Counted from the stretch's first letter, positions 29,526 to 39,271 are shown. The stretch is DNA of 64,000 nucleotides from Candidatus Accumulibacter aalborgensis (GCF_900089955.1 NZ_FLQX01000125.1:1-64000); one strand, 5' to 3'. Notes: a model not told the origin generated them from the sequence alone. Translations and numbers: made by a program.

Positions 29526-31433
29526 TCAGCCACACTTCTTGAGTGACTGACGGCGGCTGCCGGCAACGTCCTCGACGTCAAGCCTGGAACCGGCCGGGGT
29601 GTAGCGGAACAGCTTGCCGCGCTGCGCCGCCGGCGTCACCACCACGGTGGTGATCGTGTTCGCAGCCACCTGAACGATCTTCTCTTCCGCCAGGCCAGCG
29701 GACGGCCAGTACTGCATCAACATGGAATCCTTGACGGTAAACGTGGCGGGCGAATCACAGCCACTCATCGACCATTTCCCGTCGACCTGGGCGAGAAGCT
29801 TGCTGCGTGAGTCCAGCAACTGCTTCTTCACTTCCTCGGGAATGGCGCGGATCTGGTTGAGCGTCACGAGCGCCGCATTGAACTTGCTGTTCGCCTCGTC
29901 GGCATGGCCGCTCTTGAGCGCGGTTTCCGCAGCGCTGATGCCGCCTTCGATGGCCGGCAGCCCATTCGTGCCTTCGAGTTGTTCACGCAGGCGCTTCTCC
30001 ACCTCGCTGGCCAATGCGCCCTTCTCCCGCGCTTCGAGTAAGCTCGCCTGCAGGGTCGCCCGCTCCTCGGCCGACTTGGCCGAGCGGATCTGTCCTTCGA
30101 TTCTCTCGGCGTCGCGACTGGCTGCGCTGACAGCGTCCTTGACTTCGCGCCGCTGCGTGTCCACCAGTTTCAGCACCGATTTCACTTCGCCCTGCAGCCG
30201 GGCAGCCTCCTGTTTGGCACTGGCCTCGGCTCCCCGGTCGGGAAGAACACCCCGCCACGCAGGAAAGGTGCCGACCAGTATCCCGACCAGCGCCAGCCCG
30301 CCAGCGACCGCTCCGATCAACTTGAAATTCTTCGCCGAAGCACTCAGTCGAGACATGAACAGGGCCTCGCGAAACTCCTTCATCGAGGTGTAGCGGTTGG
30401 CAGGCTTCTGCGACAGCGCCTTGTCCACGGCGTCCGAAACAGCGGACGGGACGTCTTTGCGTACCCTCTTCAGCGAGTCGATACGGCCAGTCGGCACCTG
30501 TCCGCTCAACATCTCGTAGAGCATCACGGCCACCGCGTACTGGTCGGCGCGGCCGTCGACCCCGCCCAGGCCGGCCAGTTGCTCCGGCGCCATGTAGTAA
30601 GGCGTGCCGGCGCTCATCATCGTCTCGAGGGCATGCGTGCTGCTGGTCAGCAGTGCGATGCCGAAGTCCATCACCTTGGCCTTGCCGTCGTCGGTCAGCC
30701 AGATGTTCTCCGGTTTGATGTCGCGATGCACGGTCTTTTCGTGTGCATAGGCCAGCGCCTGGCACACCTGGTCGGCGATCCGCAGCGCATCGTCCACCGC
30801 CATTTCCTTGCGCAGCCCCTTGAGATTCTTCAGATAGGTGCGCAGGTTCTGCCCGTTCAGCAACTCCATGGTCAGGAAGCAATACGCCCCGTCCTTCTGC
30901 ACATCGAAAACCGTCGCGATGTTCGGGTGCGACATTTCGCTGGCCACCCGCGCTTCGCGCAGGAAGCGCTCCCTGGCGTTGGGACTGGTGAGCATCTGCG
31001 GCAGCAGCACCTTGATCGCGATGTCCTTGTCGCGGTTGCGGTCGAAAGCGCTGAAGACAGCTCCCATGCCGCCGGCGCCGATCTGCTCGTGCAGTTCGTA
31101 GCGCCCGGCGATGGTCTGCCCCGGTTTGAGGGCGATGCCCAGGTTGGCGGCGGGGCCACCACCCGTGCTGCGCGTGTAGGCCGCTTGCGCGAGCGGCAGG
31201 TCGGCGATCATCGTCTGTGACAGCCCGCCGGCCGTCGGACCACCGACCAGGACGGCGCGCGCCTCCTCGATGTCGGCCAGTTGGCGACGGTACTTGTCCT
31301 TCAGCGCCTCGCTCGGCGCGCCATTCACTCTCTGTTCGAGTTGCGCCACCTTGTCCAGCAGCGCGTGTTCGATGTCGGCGGGGGACACCGAAATTTCGAG
31401 TCCGAGGGCATGCAGGGCTTCTTCGCGAGTCAC
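29526..31433 (-). CDS. membrane-anchored Ser/Thr protein kinase
   Basis: 635 residues. The N-terminus (1-65) is a short helical domain (TREEALHALGLEISVSPADI...). The kinase domain (about 110-360) has all key motifs: Gly loop GAGGMGAVF, Lys in IAIKVLL, HRDIKPEN, DFGIAL and APEQLAG. One membrane helix follows (about 371-392, IGAVAGGLALVGILVG), then a coiled-coil region (about 405-520) and a C-terminal domain. The enzyme should phosphorylate cytosolic proteins in response to a signal across the membrane. It lies 27 bases downstream of the Hsp70-like gene, implying one operon. A copy of its last residues recurs at 27063-27134. Confidence 0.9.
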   Translation of the reverse strand: MTREEALHALGLEISVSPADIEHALLDKVAQLEQRVNGAPSEALKDKYRRQLADIEEARAVLVGGPTAGGLSQTMIADLPLAQAAYTRSTGGGPAANLGIALKPGQTIAGRYELHEQIGAGGMGAVFSAFDRNRDKDIAIKVLLPQMLTSPNARERFLREARVASEMSHPNIATVFDVQKDGAYCFLTMELLNGQNLRTYLKNLKGLRKEMAVDDALRIADQVCQALAYAHEKTVHRDIKPENIWLTDDGKAKVMDFGIALLTSSTHALETMMSAGTPYYMAPEQLAGLGGVDGRADQYAVAVMLYEMLSGQVPTGRIDSLKRVRKDVPSAVSDAVDKALSQKPANRYTSMKEFREALFMSRLSASAKNFKLIGAVAGGLALVGILVGTFPAWRGVLPDRGAEASAKQEAARLQGEVKSVLKLVDTQRREVKDAVSAASRDAERIEGQIRSAKSAEERATLQASLLEAREKGALASEVEKRLREQLEGTNGLPAIEGGISAAETALKSGHADEANSKFNAALVTLNQIRAIPEEVKKQLLDSRSKLLAQVDGKWSMSGCDSPATFTVKDSMLMQYWPSAGLAEEKIVQVAANTITTVVVTPAAQRGKLFRYTPAGSRLDVEDVAGSRRQSLKKCG

Positions 31434-31460
31434 TGTGTTCTTCTCCTTGAATGCGCCGGG

Positions 31461-32978
31461 CTAGACGTTGATCTGGACCGATTCGACGAGTTTGCGCTGC
31501 TCGTCCAGATCACGCATGCCCAGCTTGCCGTCGCCGTCCTGCAGGGTATGCGCGATTTCCTTGCCGACCACCAGGTCCCGAGCCGTCACGCGCACCAGCC
31601 CATCGCGACCCAGCGCGACAGTCACTTCGACCGGGTAGTTTTTCCGGGGATTCTGAATCGGCCCGAAGGCGAAGTGCCCCAGACTGAACTCCTCGCCAGC
31701 CTCGCCGCGCTTCTGCACGAACTCGAGCACCAGACGCGTCTGGTCGTCGCGGTTGGTGTAGAAGGTGCGCGCATACGATGTCGGCAGCGGCGTGTTGCGC
31801 GCGATCAGGCTTTCGAGCGCCGGCTGGTTGTTTTGCCGATCCCATACCCGCAGGCACAGATCCGCACCGGAGACCTGCTGAATCACCGAGTCCGAGTCGC
31901 GATGGCGGCCAAAGCGTTCAGCGAGGATCGCGGCACCGAAAGCCACCGCCTGGTGCGGCTGCTTCGATACCACATCGCCCGCGCGCTTGCCCGACACGCG
32001 CAGGATTTCCGCCTGCACCTGCGGCAGCAGCGACGACCCGCCGGTGAGCAGAACCTTGTCAACGTCCTTCCAGGTCAGCGACGCGGCATTCAGGCAGCGC
32101 GAGCACGAGGCCAGCGTCTCGCTGACCGCCTCGGTCATGATGGCGTCGAACTGCTGCCGGGTGAACACCAGATCGAAGGGATTGCCCAACAGCAGCAAGG
32201 ACTGTCTGACCTGCGGCAAACCGGGTTTCGAGAGCTTTATCTTGGCTTGCTCGGCGAGCCGCCGCAGCCTTTGCGCCGACCCCGGATCAGCCAGCGGATT
32301 GCGACCGAAGCGACGCTGAAAATCGTCGGCGATCAGCGCCATGATGCGCTCGTCGAGAATGCGCCCGCCGAGCTTGGCGACCCCATCCGAGGCGAGGACG
32401 AAGAGGCCTTCCTTCGCCGTCTGCAGGACGGTCACGTCGAAAGTGCCACCGCCAAAATCGTAGACCAGCAGCGTCCGGTCGGATGGCCCCTCATTCAGCC
32501 CGTAGTAGGTCGCTGCCGCGACCGGCTCTTCCATCAGGCGAACGCTGCCCAGTCCGGCCAGCGTGGCGGCTAGCAAGGTGGCGCGGCGCTGCTCGTCGGT
32601 GAACTGGGCCGGCACCGTCACCACCGCTGGCCCGATTTCGTCGTTGGCGAACGTGTCGGCGTCCTTCAGCAGCTTGCGCACGATCAGCGCCGACAGGCCC
32701 TCCGCCGACCACTGCCGCTGCTGGTGGTCGCCGTGCGACCACTGCGTCTGCGCCAACCGGGCCTTGACGAAGCGCGCAATCGGCAGCTCGGGGGCATCCT
32801 CGAGCAGTTCTTCTGCCGCTTCGCCGACCAGACATCCCTCGCGGCCGATATAGACCACGCTCGGCGTCCGGAACTGACTGGCGTTGTGCACGTCGGGGAA
32901 GAGCGCCGGCTGGCCATAGGAATTCACATGCGCCATCATCGAATACGTGGTGCCGAGGTCGATACCGGGAAAGATCAT
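31461..32978 (-). CDS. Hsp70-like (DnaK-related) ATPase
   Basis: 505 residues. The actin-like ATPase domain is complete: GIDLGTTYS (phosphate 1), VYDFGGGTFDVTV (phosphate 2) and LLTGGSSLLPQVQ (adenosine). A short substrate-binding beta domain follows (about 380-480), but the long helical lid of true DnaK is missing, so it is about 130 residues short. It is a specialised paralogue, not the housekeeping chaperone. Its start overlaps the stop of the upstream dynamin-like gene by 4 bases, showing tight coupling. It probably acts on a partner from the cluster. Confidence 0.9.
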   Translation of the reverse strand: MIFPGIDLGTTYSMMAHVNSYGQPALFPDVHNASQFRTPSVVYIGREGCLVGEAAEELLEDAPELPIARFVKARLAQTQWSHGDHQQRQWSAEGLSALIVRKLLKDADTFANDEIGPAVVTVPAQFTDEQRRATLLAATLAGLGSVRLMEEPVAAATYYGLNEGPSDRTLLVYDFGGGTFDVTVLQTAKEGLFVLASDGVAKLGGRILDERIMALIADDFQRRFGRNPLADPGSAQRLRRLAEQAKIKLSKPGLPQVRQSLLLLGNPFDLVFTRQQFDAIMTEAVSETLASCSRCLNAASLTWKDVDKVLLTGGSSLLPQVQAEILRVSGKRAGDVVSKQPHQAVAFGAAILAERFGRHRDSDSVIQQVSGADLCLRVWDRQNNQPALESLIARNTPLPTSYARTFYTNRDDQTRLVLEFVQKRGEAGEEFSLGHFAFGPIQNPRKNYPVEVTVALGRDGLVRVTARDLVVGKEIAHTLQDGDGKLGMRDLDEQRKLVESVQINV

Positions 32979-34891
32979 CCGCCGGCCTCACTCGAACCCG
33001 AAGCCGCCGCCGATCTGCGCAGCGCGTCCCTGGCCTGCTCGAACCAGTCGCCAACGAGTTGCCGCAGCTTGCCGACTTGTTGACCCAGGCCCTGCAGTTC
33101 ACGCAGCCGCTGCTCGATCAGCTTGAGTTTGGCACGCGCATCACGCCGTTCGCTCTCGGTCGCCTGCGCCTTGCTGAGCTGCGCTTCGCGCAAGGCGGCA
33201 TCGAGCCGGGTGACGGCCTGGCGCTTGATGTCGTCGAGAACCTGCTGCAGGCGGCTCTGCTTCTCGCGCAGAATATCGTTCAGGACACGATTGAACTCGG
33301 CGGACACACTCTCGCGAACGCGCTCGATCTCCTTGCCGAAACTCTCTTCTTCTTCGTGCCGCCAACTCCTGTACGTAAAAGCGACCGCACCGAGAAACAG
33401 GAGCAGGAAAACCACCCCGGCCCAGGCGGCCTTGCGAACGTTGAAGCCGACAAAACTGCCCACCAGCGACAGCGCCATCATGCCCACGAAAACGATCCGC
33501 CGCCCTTCGCCAAGCCGTTGCATGAAGCCACGCCGCGGGATTTCCCCGCGATACTTGATGTCGAGATCGAGCATCTCGGCCAAGGGCTCCCACAGGGCGC
33601 GGTTGTCCGGTGGCGTCAGCGCGAGGCTGCGATTGACCGCACCCGTTTCAGCCAGCAGGTCCTCGGCGCTGCGTCGCGTTTCTTCCAGGCTGTCGCGGAT
33701 CAGCACGCACTCTTCGTCGAGTTGATAGCGCAGGGCTTTGGACAAACGGCGGCGGAAGTCGGCCAGCACTTCGGTCTTCAGCGAGAGTTTGATCGTCTTC
33801 GACGAGGTCTCCCGGTCGAGGTCTGCGGCTTGCAGGCTGGCCAGCAATTGTTCCAGGACCTGCGCAATTTCACCCGACTTCAACAAGGCCCGCCGATTGC
33901 CTTCACGCAGCGACTGCATCAACTTGTTGAACTCGTCGCTCAACTGCAGCTTGTAGCGATCGAACACCAGCTTGACGTCCTGCTCCCTGGCCGCCACATC
34001 GGCCGCACGTTCGAGGCGTGCTTCGCGCTTCTGGCGCGACTGCAACTGCCGCAGATCGGTTTCGAAACGCTCCTGAATCATGTCGACCAGGCTGCTGCCC
34101 CGCTGCGCCAGCGCGACCCCGGACAAGGCCTGGCGGATCGGATGATTCGGGCCGCGCGCGATGAAGTCAGGCAGGAAGCTGCCCCCTTCGCCGAGAACAT
34201 TGACCGGCAACAGCGTCATCCCGGTGGCGGCAAGCGGCCGCAACCAGACTGGCGCCGTGGCGGGCGCGGGTCCGACGACCAGCGGCCAGATGCCGGCAAC
34301 GCTTCCCGCCAGCATCTGCATCGCGTCGAGGTCATCGGGCGTCGGACGATAATCGCCAGCCGCAGCGACCATCAGCACCGGCGAACGATTGACCAGGCTG
34401 CCGAGAATCGCGGGCGAGCGCAGGACGGTGGCCGAGTCGCGCGTGACGACCAGGTGAAGATTGCGCAGCGCTGGCGGCGCCGCCAGCGCCAGGCGAATCG
34501 GCGATGCCAGATCGGGGCTGGCACTACCCAGCACTTCCAGGGCGGAGGCCAGGTGCGCAGCGGAATCGAAGTCGGATCTCCCCTGAGAGTCTGTTTCCAG
34601 GCTGTAGCCGCGCTCCTGCAGGCGAACCTCGAACATCTCCAGAGGTTCGGACAACCTGATCGTCACGCTGTGGTGCTGCGGGCCGATCAGCCAGGCCAGC
34701 GCCGCCGCACGCGCTGCCGGCTCGAGGCCCAGCAGAACGACCGAAAATGCGCTGTCAGGCAGTCCGAGCAGAGCCTCAGCCTGATCGACGAGCGGCGTCT
34801 CCGCCTGCCCGCGCTCAAGCTGTTCTGCAATGGCGCGCAACTGTTGCGCGACCTCCCTTGGGGTAGACAAAGACCCCGCAATCCCTGCCAT
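32975..34891 (-). CDS. dynamin-like membrane protein with degenerate P-loop
   Basis: 638 residues. The overall layout suggests a bacterial dynamin-like protein: an N-terminal helical stretch, a Rossmann-like region starting with VVLLGLEPAARAAALAWLIG where dynamins have GxxxxGKS, long coiled coils (about 290-420), two closely spaced membrane helices (about 480-520) and a coiled-coil C-terminus. The P-loop Lys and Ser are absent, so GTP hydrolysis is unlikely. The family assignment is structural guesswork from layout. It is the first gene of a three-gene operon with the Hsp70-like ATPase and the kinase, which suggests membrane remodelling or scaffolding. Confidence 0.55.
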   Translation of the reverse strand: MAGIAGSLSTPREVAQQLRAIAEQLERGQAETPLVDQAEALLGLPDSAFSVVLLGLEPAARAAALAWLIGPQHHSVTIRLSEPLEMFEVRLQERGYSLETDSQGRSDFDSAAHLASALEVLGSASPDLASPIRLALAAPPALRNLHLVVTRDSATVLRSPAILGSLVNRSPVLMVAAAGDYRPTPDDLDAMQMLAGSVAGIWPLVVGPAPATAPVWLRPLAATGMTLLPVNVLGEGGSFLPDFIARGPNHPIRQALSGVALAQRGSSLVDMIQERFETDLRQLQSRQKREARLERAADVAAREQDVKLVFDRYKLQLSDEFNKLMQSLREGNRRALLKSGEIAQVLEQLLASLQAADLDRETSSKTIKLSLKTEVLADFRRRLSKALRYQLDEECVLIRDSLEETRRSAEDLLAETGAVNRSLALTPPDNRALWEPLAEMLDLDIKYRGEIPRRGFMQRLGEGRRIVFVGMMALSLVGSFVGFNVRKAAWAGVVFLLLFLGAVAFTYRSWRHEEEESFGKEIERVRESVSAEFNRVLNDILREKQSRLQQVLDDIKRQAVTRLDAALREAQLSKAQATESERRDARAKLKLIEQRLRELQGLGQQVGKLRQLVGDWFEQARDALRRSAAASGSSEAGG

Positions 34892-34927
34892 CGACCTCGA
34901 ACTCCAGAAATGCCCACCAGGTCAGAA

Positions 34928-35042
34928 CGAACGAGTTCGCGAGTTTAGCGCAAGGATCACGCCAAGGTCACGAAATCATTGAATTTCGTCGTTCGTATGG
35001 CTATCCTGTCGCTTCGCAAACCGACCGACTCCGGGAGAAAAC
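34928..35042 (+). promoter_or_regulatory. divergent promoter region with inverted repeats
   Basis: A sigma-70-like pair, TTGAAT (34979-34984) and TATCCT (35002-35007) with 17-base spacing, precedes the Ala/Gln-rich gene. Inverted repeats CGAAAT/ATTTCG (34971-34988) overlap the -35 box and CGAAC/GTTCG (34928-34939) lies nearer the minus-strand gene, possible operators. GGGAGA at 35034 is the ribosome site. Confidence 0.5.
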
Positions 35043-36524
35043 ATGGCCGCCCAACGCATCTCCGAAGCCCTTGACATCGCCAACCAGCACGCAGACCACG
35101 CCGAGGAGTCGGCGCGCAAGACTGACGACTCCGCGCATCAGGCCGAAGTGCATCAACAGGCCGCCGAGCATGACGCGCAGGCGGCGACGCAAGCCGCACA
35201 GCAGAGCGATCAGCACACCCAGCACGCCGCCGCAGGCCAGGAACGTGCCGAGTCGGAAGCCGCCGCCTCAACCCAGTCGGCGGCAGAGACCCACGACCAT
35301 TCGCGCGCCGCCCAGGATTCGGCTGGCCAGGCGCAGGAGCATTCGTCGCAGGCCGGCTCGTCGGCCCAGGAGGCGCAGAGCGAGGCTTCGACGGCAGGCC
35401 AGTCCGCCGGCGAGGCGCAGCAGCACTCAGGCGCTGCCGGGCAATCGGCAGCGCAGGCGCAGGATTCCTCAGGGCAGGCAGGGCAATCGGCGGCGCACGC
35501 GCAGGAAGAAGCGCAGCACGCCACGCAGGCTGCCGGCCAGGCGCAGGCGGCCGCGCAAACGGCGGAGCAGGCCGGGCACACGGCACAGGATCAGGCGCAA
35601 GCCGCATCCGCGTCGGCCGAGCAGGCGCATCAGCAGGCCGATCAGGCCGCGCACTCGGCGCAGGAATCGCAAAGTCAGGCCGCGGCCGCCTCGCAGTCAG
35701 CGCAGCAGGCCGGCGAACAAGCCACGCACGCCGAGCAGGCGGGCCAGGAAGCGCAGACTTCGGCGACCCAGGCGGGGCAATCGGCGCAGGCCGCCGACCA
35801 GCATTCCCAGGAGTCGCAGCAGGCGGCCTCCGAGGCCGGCGCTCATGCCTCACAAGCCGAAGTCTCCGCCAGCGAGGCTGCGGCGCAGGCGAGCGAAGCG
35901 CAGGCCGCCGCCGAGCGCGCCGCAGCCGAGGCGGAGAGCGCTGCGGGTGCGGCAGCGCAGGCCGGCGAACAGTCCGGGCAGGCAGCGGCGGCGGCGACGC
36001 AGTCGCAGGAAGCGGCGCAACAGGCCGAAGCGCTGGCCGCGCAGGCCGGCGAAGCGGCAAGCAAGGGGCAGACCGTTCTCGGCTCGATCGAGCAGCTTTC
36101 GACGCAGGCCAGCGCGGCACTCGAAGAGGCGACCCGGCACTCGCAGGAGGCCAGCGAACACGCCAGCCAGGCCCAGCAGCACAGCGAGCGCGCCGGGCAG
36201 ACCGCGCAGGAAGTCGAGCAGCGCCTGGGTGAAGCGCAGAACGTCTTTGAGCAGACACAGGATCTCCACCGCCAGGCGGAGGAGGCGCTGTCGCAACTGA
36301 AACAGGTGCTCGTCGAAAGCCAGCAAGCCAAGGAAGAAGCCGACCAGGCCAAAGAAGAAGCCAGTCGCTCGCGCGACGAGGCCCAGCGCGCACTGGAGCG
36401 CGCGGAAGCGGCAAGCCGGCAGTCCGAGCAGCACGAGTCGACGGCGTCGCGCTCGGCCAGCGAGGCCGAGTCTGCAGCTTCGCAAGCGCAAGCGGCGTGG
36501 TCGCGTGCCATGTCGATGATCTGA
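35043..36524 (+). CDS. Ala/Gln/Ser/Glu-rich helical repeat protein
   Basis: 493 residues, almost entirely Ala, Gln, Ser, Glu and His in irregular repeats of about 7 to 14 residues (AGQSAAQAQ, AEQAGQEAQ and similar). The pattern predicts one very long coiled coil or amphipathic helix. There is no signal peptide, membrane helix or known domain. Lys and Arg are scarce until the last 150 residues. It is divergent from the dynamin-like operon and 17 bases before a second protein of the same kind. Function unknown; a filament, spacer or surface-binding scaffold is possible. The strong third-position bias supports real coding. Confidence 0.8.
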   Translation: MAAQRISEALDIANQHADHAEESARKTDDSAHQAEVHQQAAEHDAQAATQAAQQSDQHTQHAAAGQERAESEAAASTQSAAETHDHSRAAQDSAGQAQEHSSQAGSSAQEAQSEASTAGQSAGEAQQHSGAAGQSAAQAQDSSGQAGQSAAHAQEEAQHATQAAGQAQAAAQTAEQAGHTAQDQAQAASASAEQAHQQADQAAHSAQESQSQAAAASQSAQQAGEQATHAEQAGQEAQTSATQAGQSAQAADQHSQESQQAASEAGAHASQAEVSASEAAAQASEAQAAAERAAAEAESAAGAAAQAGEQSGQAAAAATQSQEAAQQAEALAAQAGEAASKGQTVLGSIEQLSTQASAALEEATRHSQEASEHASQAQQHSERAGQTAQEVEQRLGEAQNVFEQTQDLHRQAEEALSQLKQVLVESQQAKEEADQAKEEASRSRDEAQRALERAEAASRQSEQHESTASRSASEAESAASQAQAAWSRAMSMI

Positions 36525-36541
36525 TCCAGGGGAGAATCGCT

Positions 36542-38986
36542 ATGGCACGCATCGTGTGGACGCCCAGCGGGCGGCAGGTAGACCTCGACCAGCTCGATTC
36601 GCAGGGCTTGCAGGCCCTGTACTATGAAATCAGGATCGCGCAGGGTGTCGCGCAGGGCGCGACGGGCGAGATGGTCGACGCCCTCAATACGCGCGTCCAG
36701 AGTTACGCCGATGCGGCACGCGACATTCGTGGATCGGCCGCTGATGTGCGCGGCCATGGCGAGGATGCGTCATGGTATACGCACCTCGCGCAGGGGTCTT
36801 CTTTTGGCGAGATGGTCAAGGGCTTTGGTGATGCGTCTGCCGCCGTTGCCGGTAACATCCCAGCCGCCAAGCCGGTCGCCGAGGCATGGAAAATGTCGAC
36901 GAAGCTCACTGATAGCGCTTTGGCAGCAGGTGATGGACACTACGACGCCGCTGCCGGCAAACTCGCCGAAGCGCTGGCGCCAAAATTCTTTGGTGCCGCG
37001 ATGGATGGCGAGGATCTCACCAAGTTTGCCATCAGTGCCGGCAAGGCGACGAAGTCCGCGCTGCACGGCGACGGCGAAGGCGCGGCGCAGGAAGGGGCGA
37101 AAGCCCTCGGCAGTGCCTTGAAGGACTTCGGTGCCAAGGATCTGGGCAGCGCGGTCAGGTCAGGCACTGAAGCGGTCGATGGCATGAAAACCTACCAGTC
37201 AGGGGTGGGCCACTATGCCGAAGCCGGCGCCGAGCGCGAACGCCTTCTCGACATCACCAGCCGAACTGCGGATCAGGCTGACGCCCAGTCCAGCGCTCTG
37301 CAGGACAAGGCGGAGACCCTTCATCGCTGGCAGCAATACATGATCACCGGCAACAGCGACTATAACGATAATGTCCTGTCGATGATCCGCGCGAAAGCGC
37401 CCGGCATCGACGCGTCGGCCAATACCGAGATGCTTTCCGATGCCGTGCGCACAGCGCGCGGGGAAATCTCCTCGCAGTTGTCCAAGAGCCCGGGCGCTGC
37501 CGGAGGCGGTTTCGATTCCTACCAGCCGGGCCTCGCCGATGCCGACGCCTCCACCGGCTCCGTCAGCGACGCGGCACGCCGTGCCGAGGCGGCGTCGGGC
37601 GACGCGCATGCGGCAGAGGACCGCGCCAGAACTGGCTCGGGAGCGGCGGAAACGTCGCACCGCGAAGCCACCGGCCAGGAACAGGCCGCCGCGCAGTCCG
37701 GCCAGCAGTCCGCAGTGCACGGCGAGGCGGCGGCGGTCGCTGGCGCCAAGTCGGCCGAGTCTACACAGGCAGCGGCGAGCGAAGCGGCCAGCGCGAACGA
37801 CGGAGACGCTCAGGCCGGCAATGCCTCCCAGTCCGCCGAGGCCGCGCATGGCGAGGCGGCGCAGCAGACGCAACAGGCGAGCGCCGCCAATCAGTCGTCC
37901 GAACACGCCGCTACCGACGCGCAAGCGCAGTCCGAGCACGCCGAGGGCGCGCTCACGCAGGCCGAAGCAGAAGCGCAGGCGGCCCAGTCGCACAGCCAGG
38001 AAGCGGATAGTGCGCAGCACGAGGCCGAGGGGTCCGCGCAGTTGGCCGAACAGGGCGCCAGCGAGGCGACGGCGCAGGCCGAGGCCGCGCACGCCGCCGA
38101 CGAGCAGGCCGCCGCGCAGGAGCAGGCCGCCGAGCAAGCCACTGGCCAGTCGGCGGAAGCCGCCCAGCAAGCTGAAGCGAACCTCGCCGAGGCCAGCCAG
38201 TCCGCCGCTCAGGCCGAGGGCGGGCAGCAGCAGGCGCAGACCGCGATGGCTGAGTCCGATCAGGCCGCGCAGCAGTCCGGCAGCGCCGCCGAGTCGGCTC
38301 GTGAAGGGAGTTCACAGGCGGGCGAAGCGGCCACGGCGGCGCAGGCCACCGTCGAAACAAGCACCCAGGCCGCGCACGAGGCTTCCGCGCAGGCGCAGAC
38401 GACGTCCGAGGCGAAGGAACACGCCCTCGCCGCCGCGACCGAGGCCGAAACGGCCACACGGGAAGCGCAGGCACACGCCGACGAATCGGCGACCGAGCGA
38501 TCGGAATCCGAACAGCAGGCGCAGGCCGCCGCACAGGACGTCGAAACACTGACCGGCATCGACGGGCAGTCGCAGACGCTTGCCGGCGAAATCGATGGCC
38601 ACGTCAAGGCCTGCGGTCAGGCTTGCGAGCAGGCACAGACCGCCGAGACGCAGGCCGGTGAAGGGGCCGAATCGACGAATCAGACGCTGACCAGGGCCGA
38701 TGCCACTTTGCGCGATCTTCAGGGCACGCAGGAGCGCACGCAGCAAACGACGCAGAGTCTGCAGGAACTGCTGCGCGAAGCCGAGCGCGTCAGACAGCAG
38801 GTCGAGGACCTCAAGACGCAGACGCTGCAAACCCGCGACGAAGCCGAGCGCCTGCTGGACGAGGCTTCGCGACTGGCCGAGCAGACCGAGCAGGTGCAGA
38901 GTGATTCGGAGTCACACGCCTCGTCGACCGAGAACGAGGCCAGTCGTGCCTATGCAGCGGCTCAGTCTGCCGAGTCATTCATCTGA
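36542..38986 (+). CDS. large protein with unique N-domain and Ala/Gln-rich helical tail
   Basis: 814 residues from the ATG at 36542 (GGGGAGA upstream). Residues 1-280 are a distinct, normal-composition domain (MARIVWTPSGRQVDLDQLDS..., then Ala/Gly-rich helices) that I do not recognise. Residues 330-800 are Ala/Gln/Glu-rich repeats like those of the preceding gene. The N-domain may be the functional head and the tail an extended coiled coil. It is probably co-transcribed with the previous gene. No export signal. It may be a partner or client of the adjacent Hsp70-like/dynamin-like/kinase operon. Confidence 0.8.
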   Translation: MARIVWTPSGRQVDLDQLDSQGLQALYYEIRIAQGVAQGATGEMVDALNTRVQSYADAARDIRGSAADVRGHGEDASWYTHLAQGSSFGEMVKGFGDASAAVAGNIPAAKPVAEAWKMSTKLTDSALAAGDGHYDAAAGKLAEALAPKFFGAAMDGEDLTKFAISAGKATKSALHGDGEGAAQEGAKALGSALKDFGAKDLGSAVRSGTEAVDGMKTYQSGVGHYAEAGAERERLLDITSRTADQADAQSSALQDKAETLHRWQQYMITGNSDYNDNVLSMIRAKAPGIDASANTEMLSDAVRTARGEISSQLSKSPGAAGGGFDSYQPGLADADASTGSVSDAARRAEAASGDAHAAEDRARTGSGAAETSHREATGQEQAAAQSGQQSAVHGEAAAVAGAKSAESTQAAASEAASANDGDAQAGNASQSAEAAHGEAAQQTQQASAANQSSEHAATDAQAQSEHAEGALTQAEAEAQAAQSHSQEADSAQHEAEGSAQLAEQGASEATAQAEAAHAADEQAAAQEQAAEQATGQSAEAAQQAEANLAEASQSAAQAEGGQQQAQTAMAESDQAAQQSGSAAESAREGSSQAGEAATAAQATVETSTQAAHEASAQAQTTSEAKEHALAAATEAETATREAQAHADESATERSESEQQAQAAAQDVETLTGIDGQSQTLAGEIDGHVKACGQACEQAQTAETQAGEGAESTNQTLTRADATLRDLQGTQERTQQTTQSLQELLREAERVRQQVEDLKTQTLQTRDEAERLLDEASRLAEQTEQVQSDSESHASSTENEASRAYAAAQSAESFI

Positions 38987-39016
38987 TCATTGCCCGGACA
39001 TGTCTGCCGAAAATAA

Positions 39017-39088
39017 TTCTGTTGGGGTGACGAAGGAACCCCAACGTAATCGCGGCCCGTCAACGTTGGGGTTCGTGCCTCACCCCAA
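39017..39088. repeat. 72-bp palindromic repeat, copy 1
   Basis: Matches 39748-39819 at 70 of 72 positions. It holds two facing halves: GTTGGGGTGACGAAGGAACC at the left, and CAACGTTGGGGTTC then CCTCACCCCAA at the right, so it can fold into nested hairpins. Together the copies flank the DUF433/DUF5615 module. May be a miniature mobile or REP-type element. Confidence 0.75.
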
Positions 39089-39271
39089 GCTGCGCGCTGT
39101 CGGAGAAAGCACGCCATGATGACGGATCTGCCCGCTCGTTCTGTTTCGGCAAGTTGGGTTGTGGTCGGATCGCAGAGGATGAAAATTGCGCCTGGCCGAT
39201 TTCCTGCCTTCTTGCGTCTTGCAGCCTTCCCAAACCAGTAACATGATCCTGAAACGGACAAGGAGCAGAGC

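Noticed and set aside
35071-36300. Arg/Pro-rich alternative frame in the Ala/Gln-rich gene
   Set aside because: It is the +1 shadow of GC-rich Ala/Gln codons and lacks a start site.
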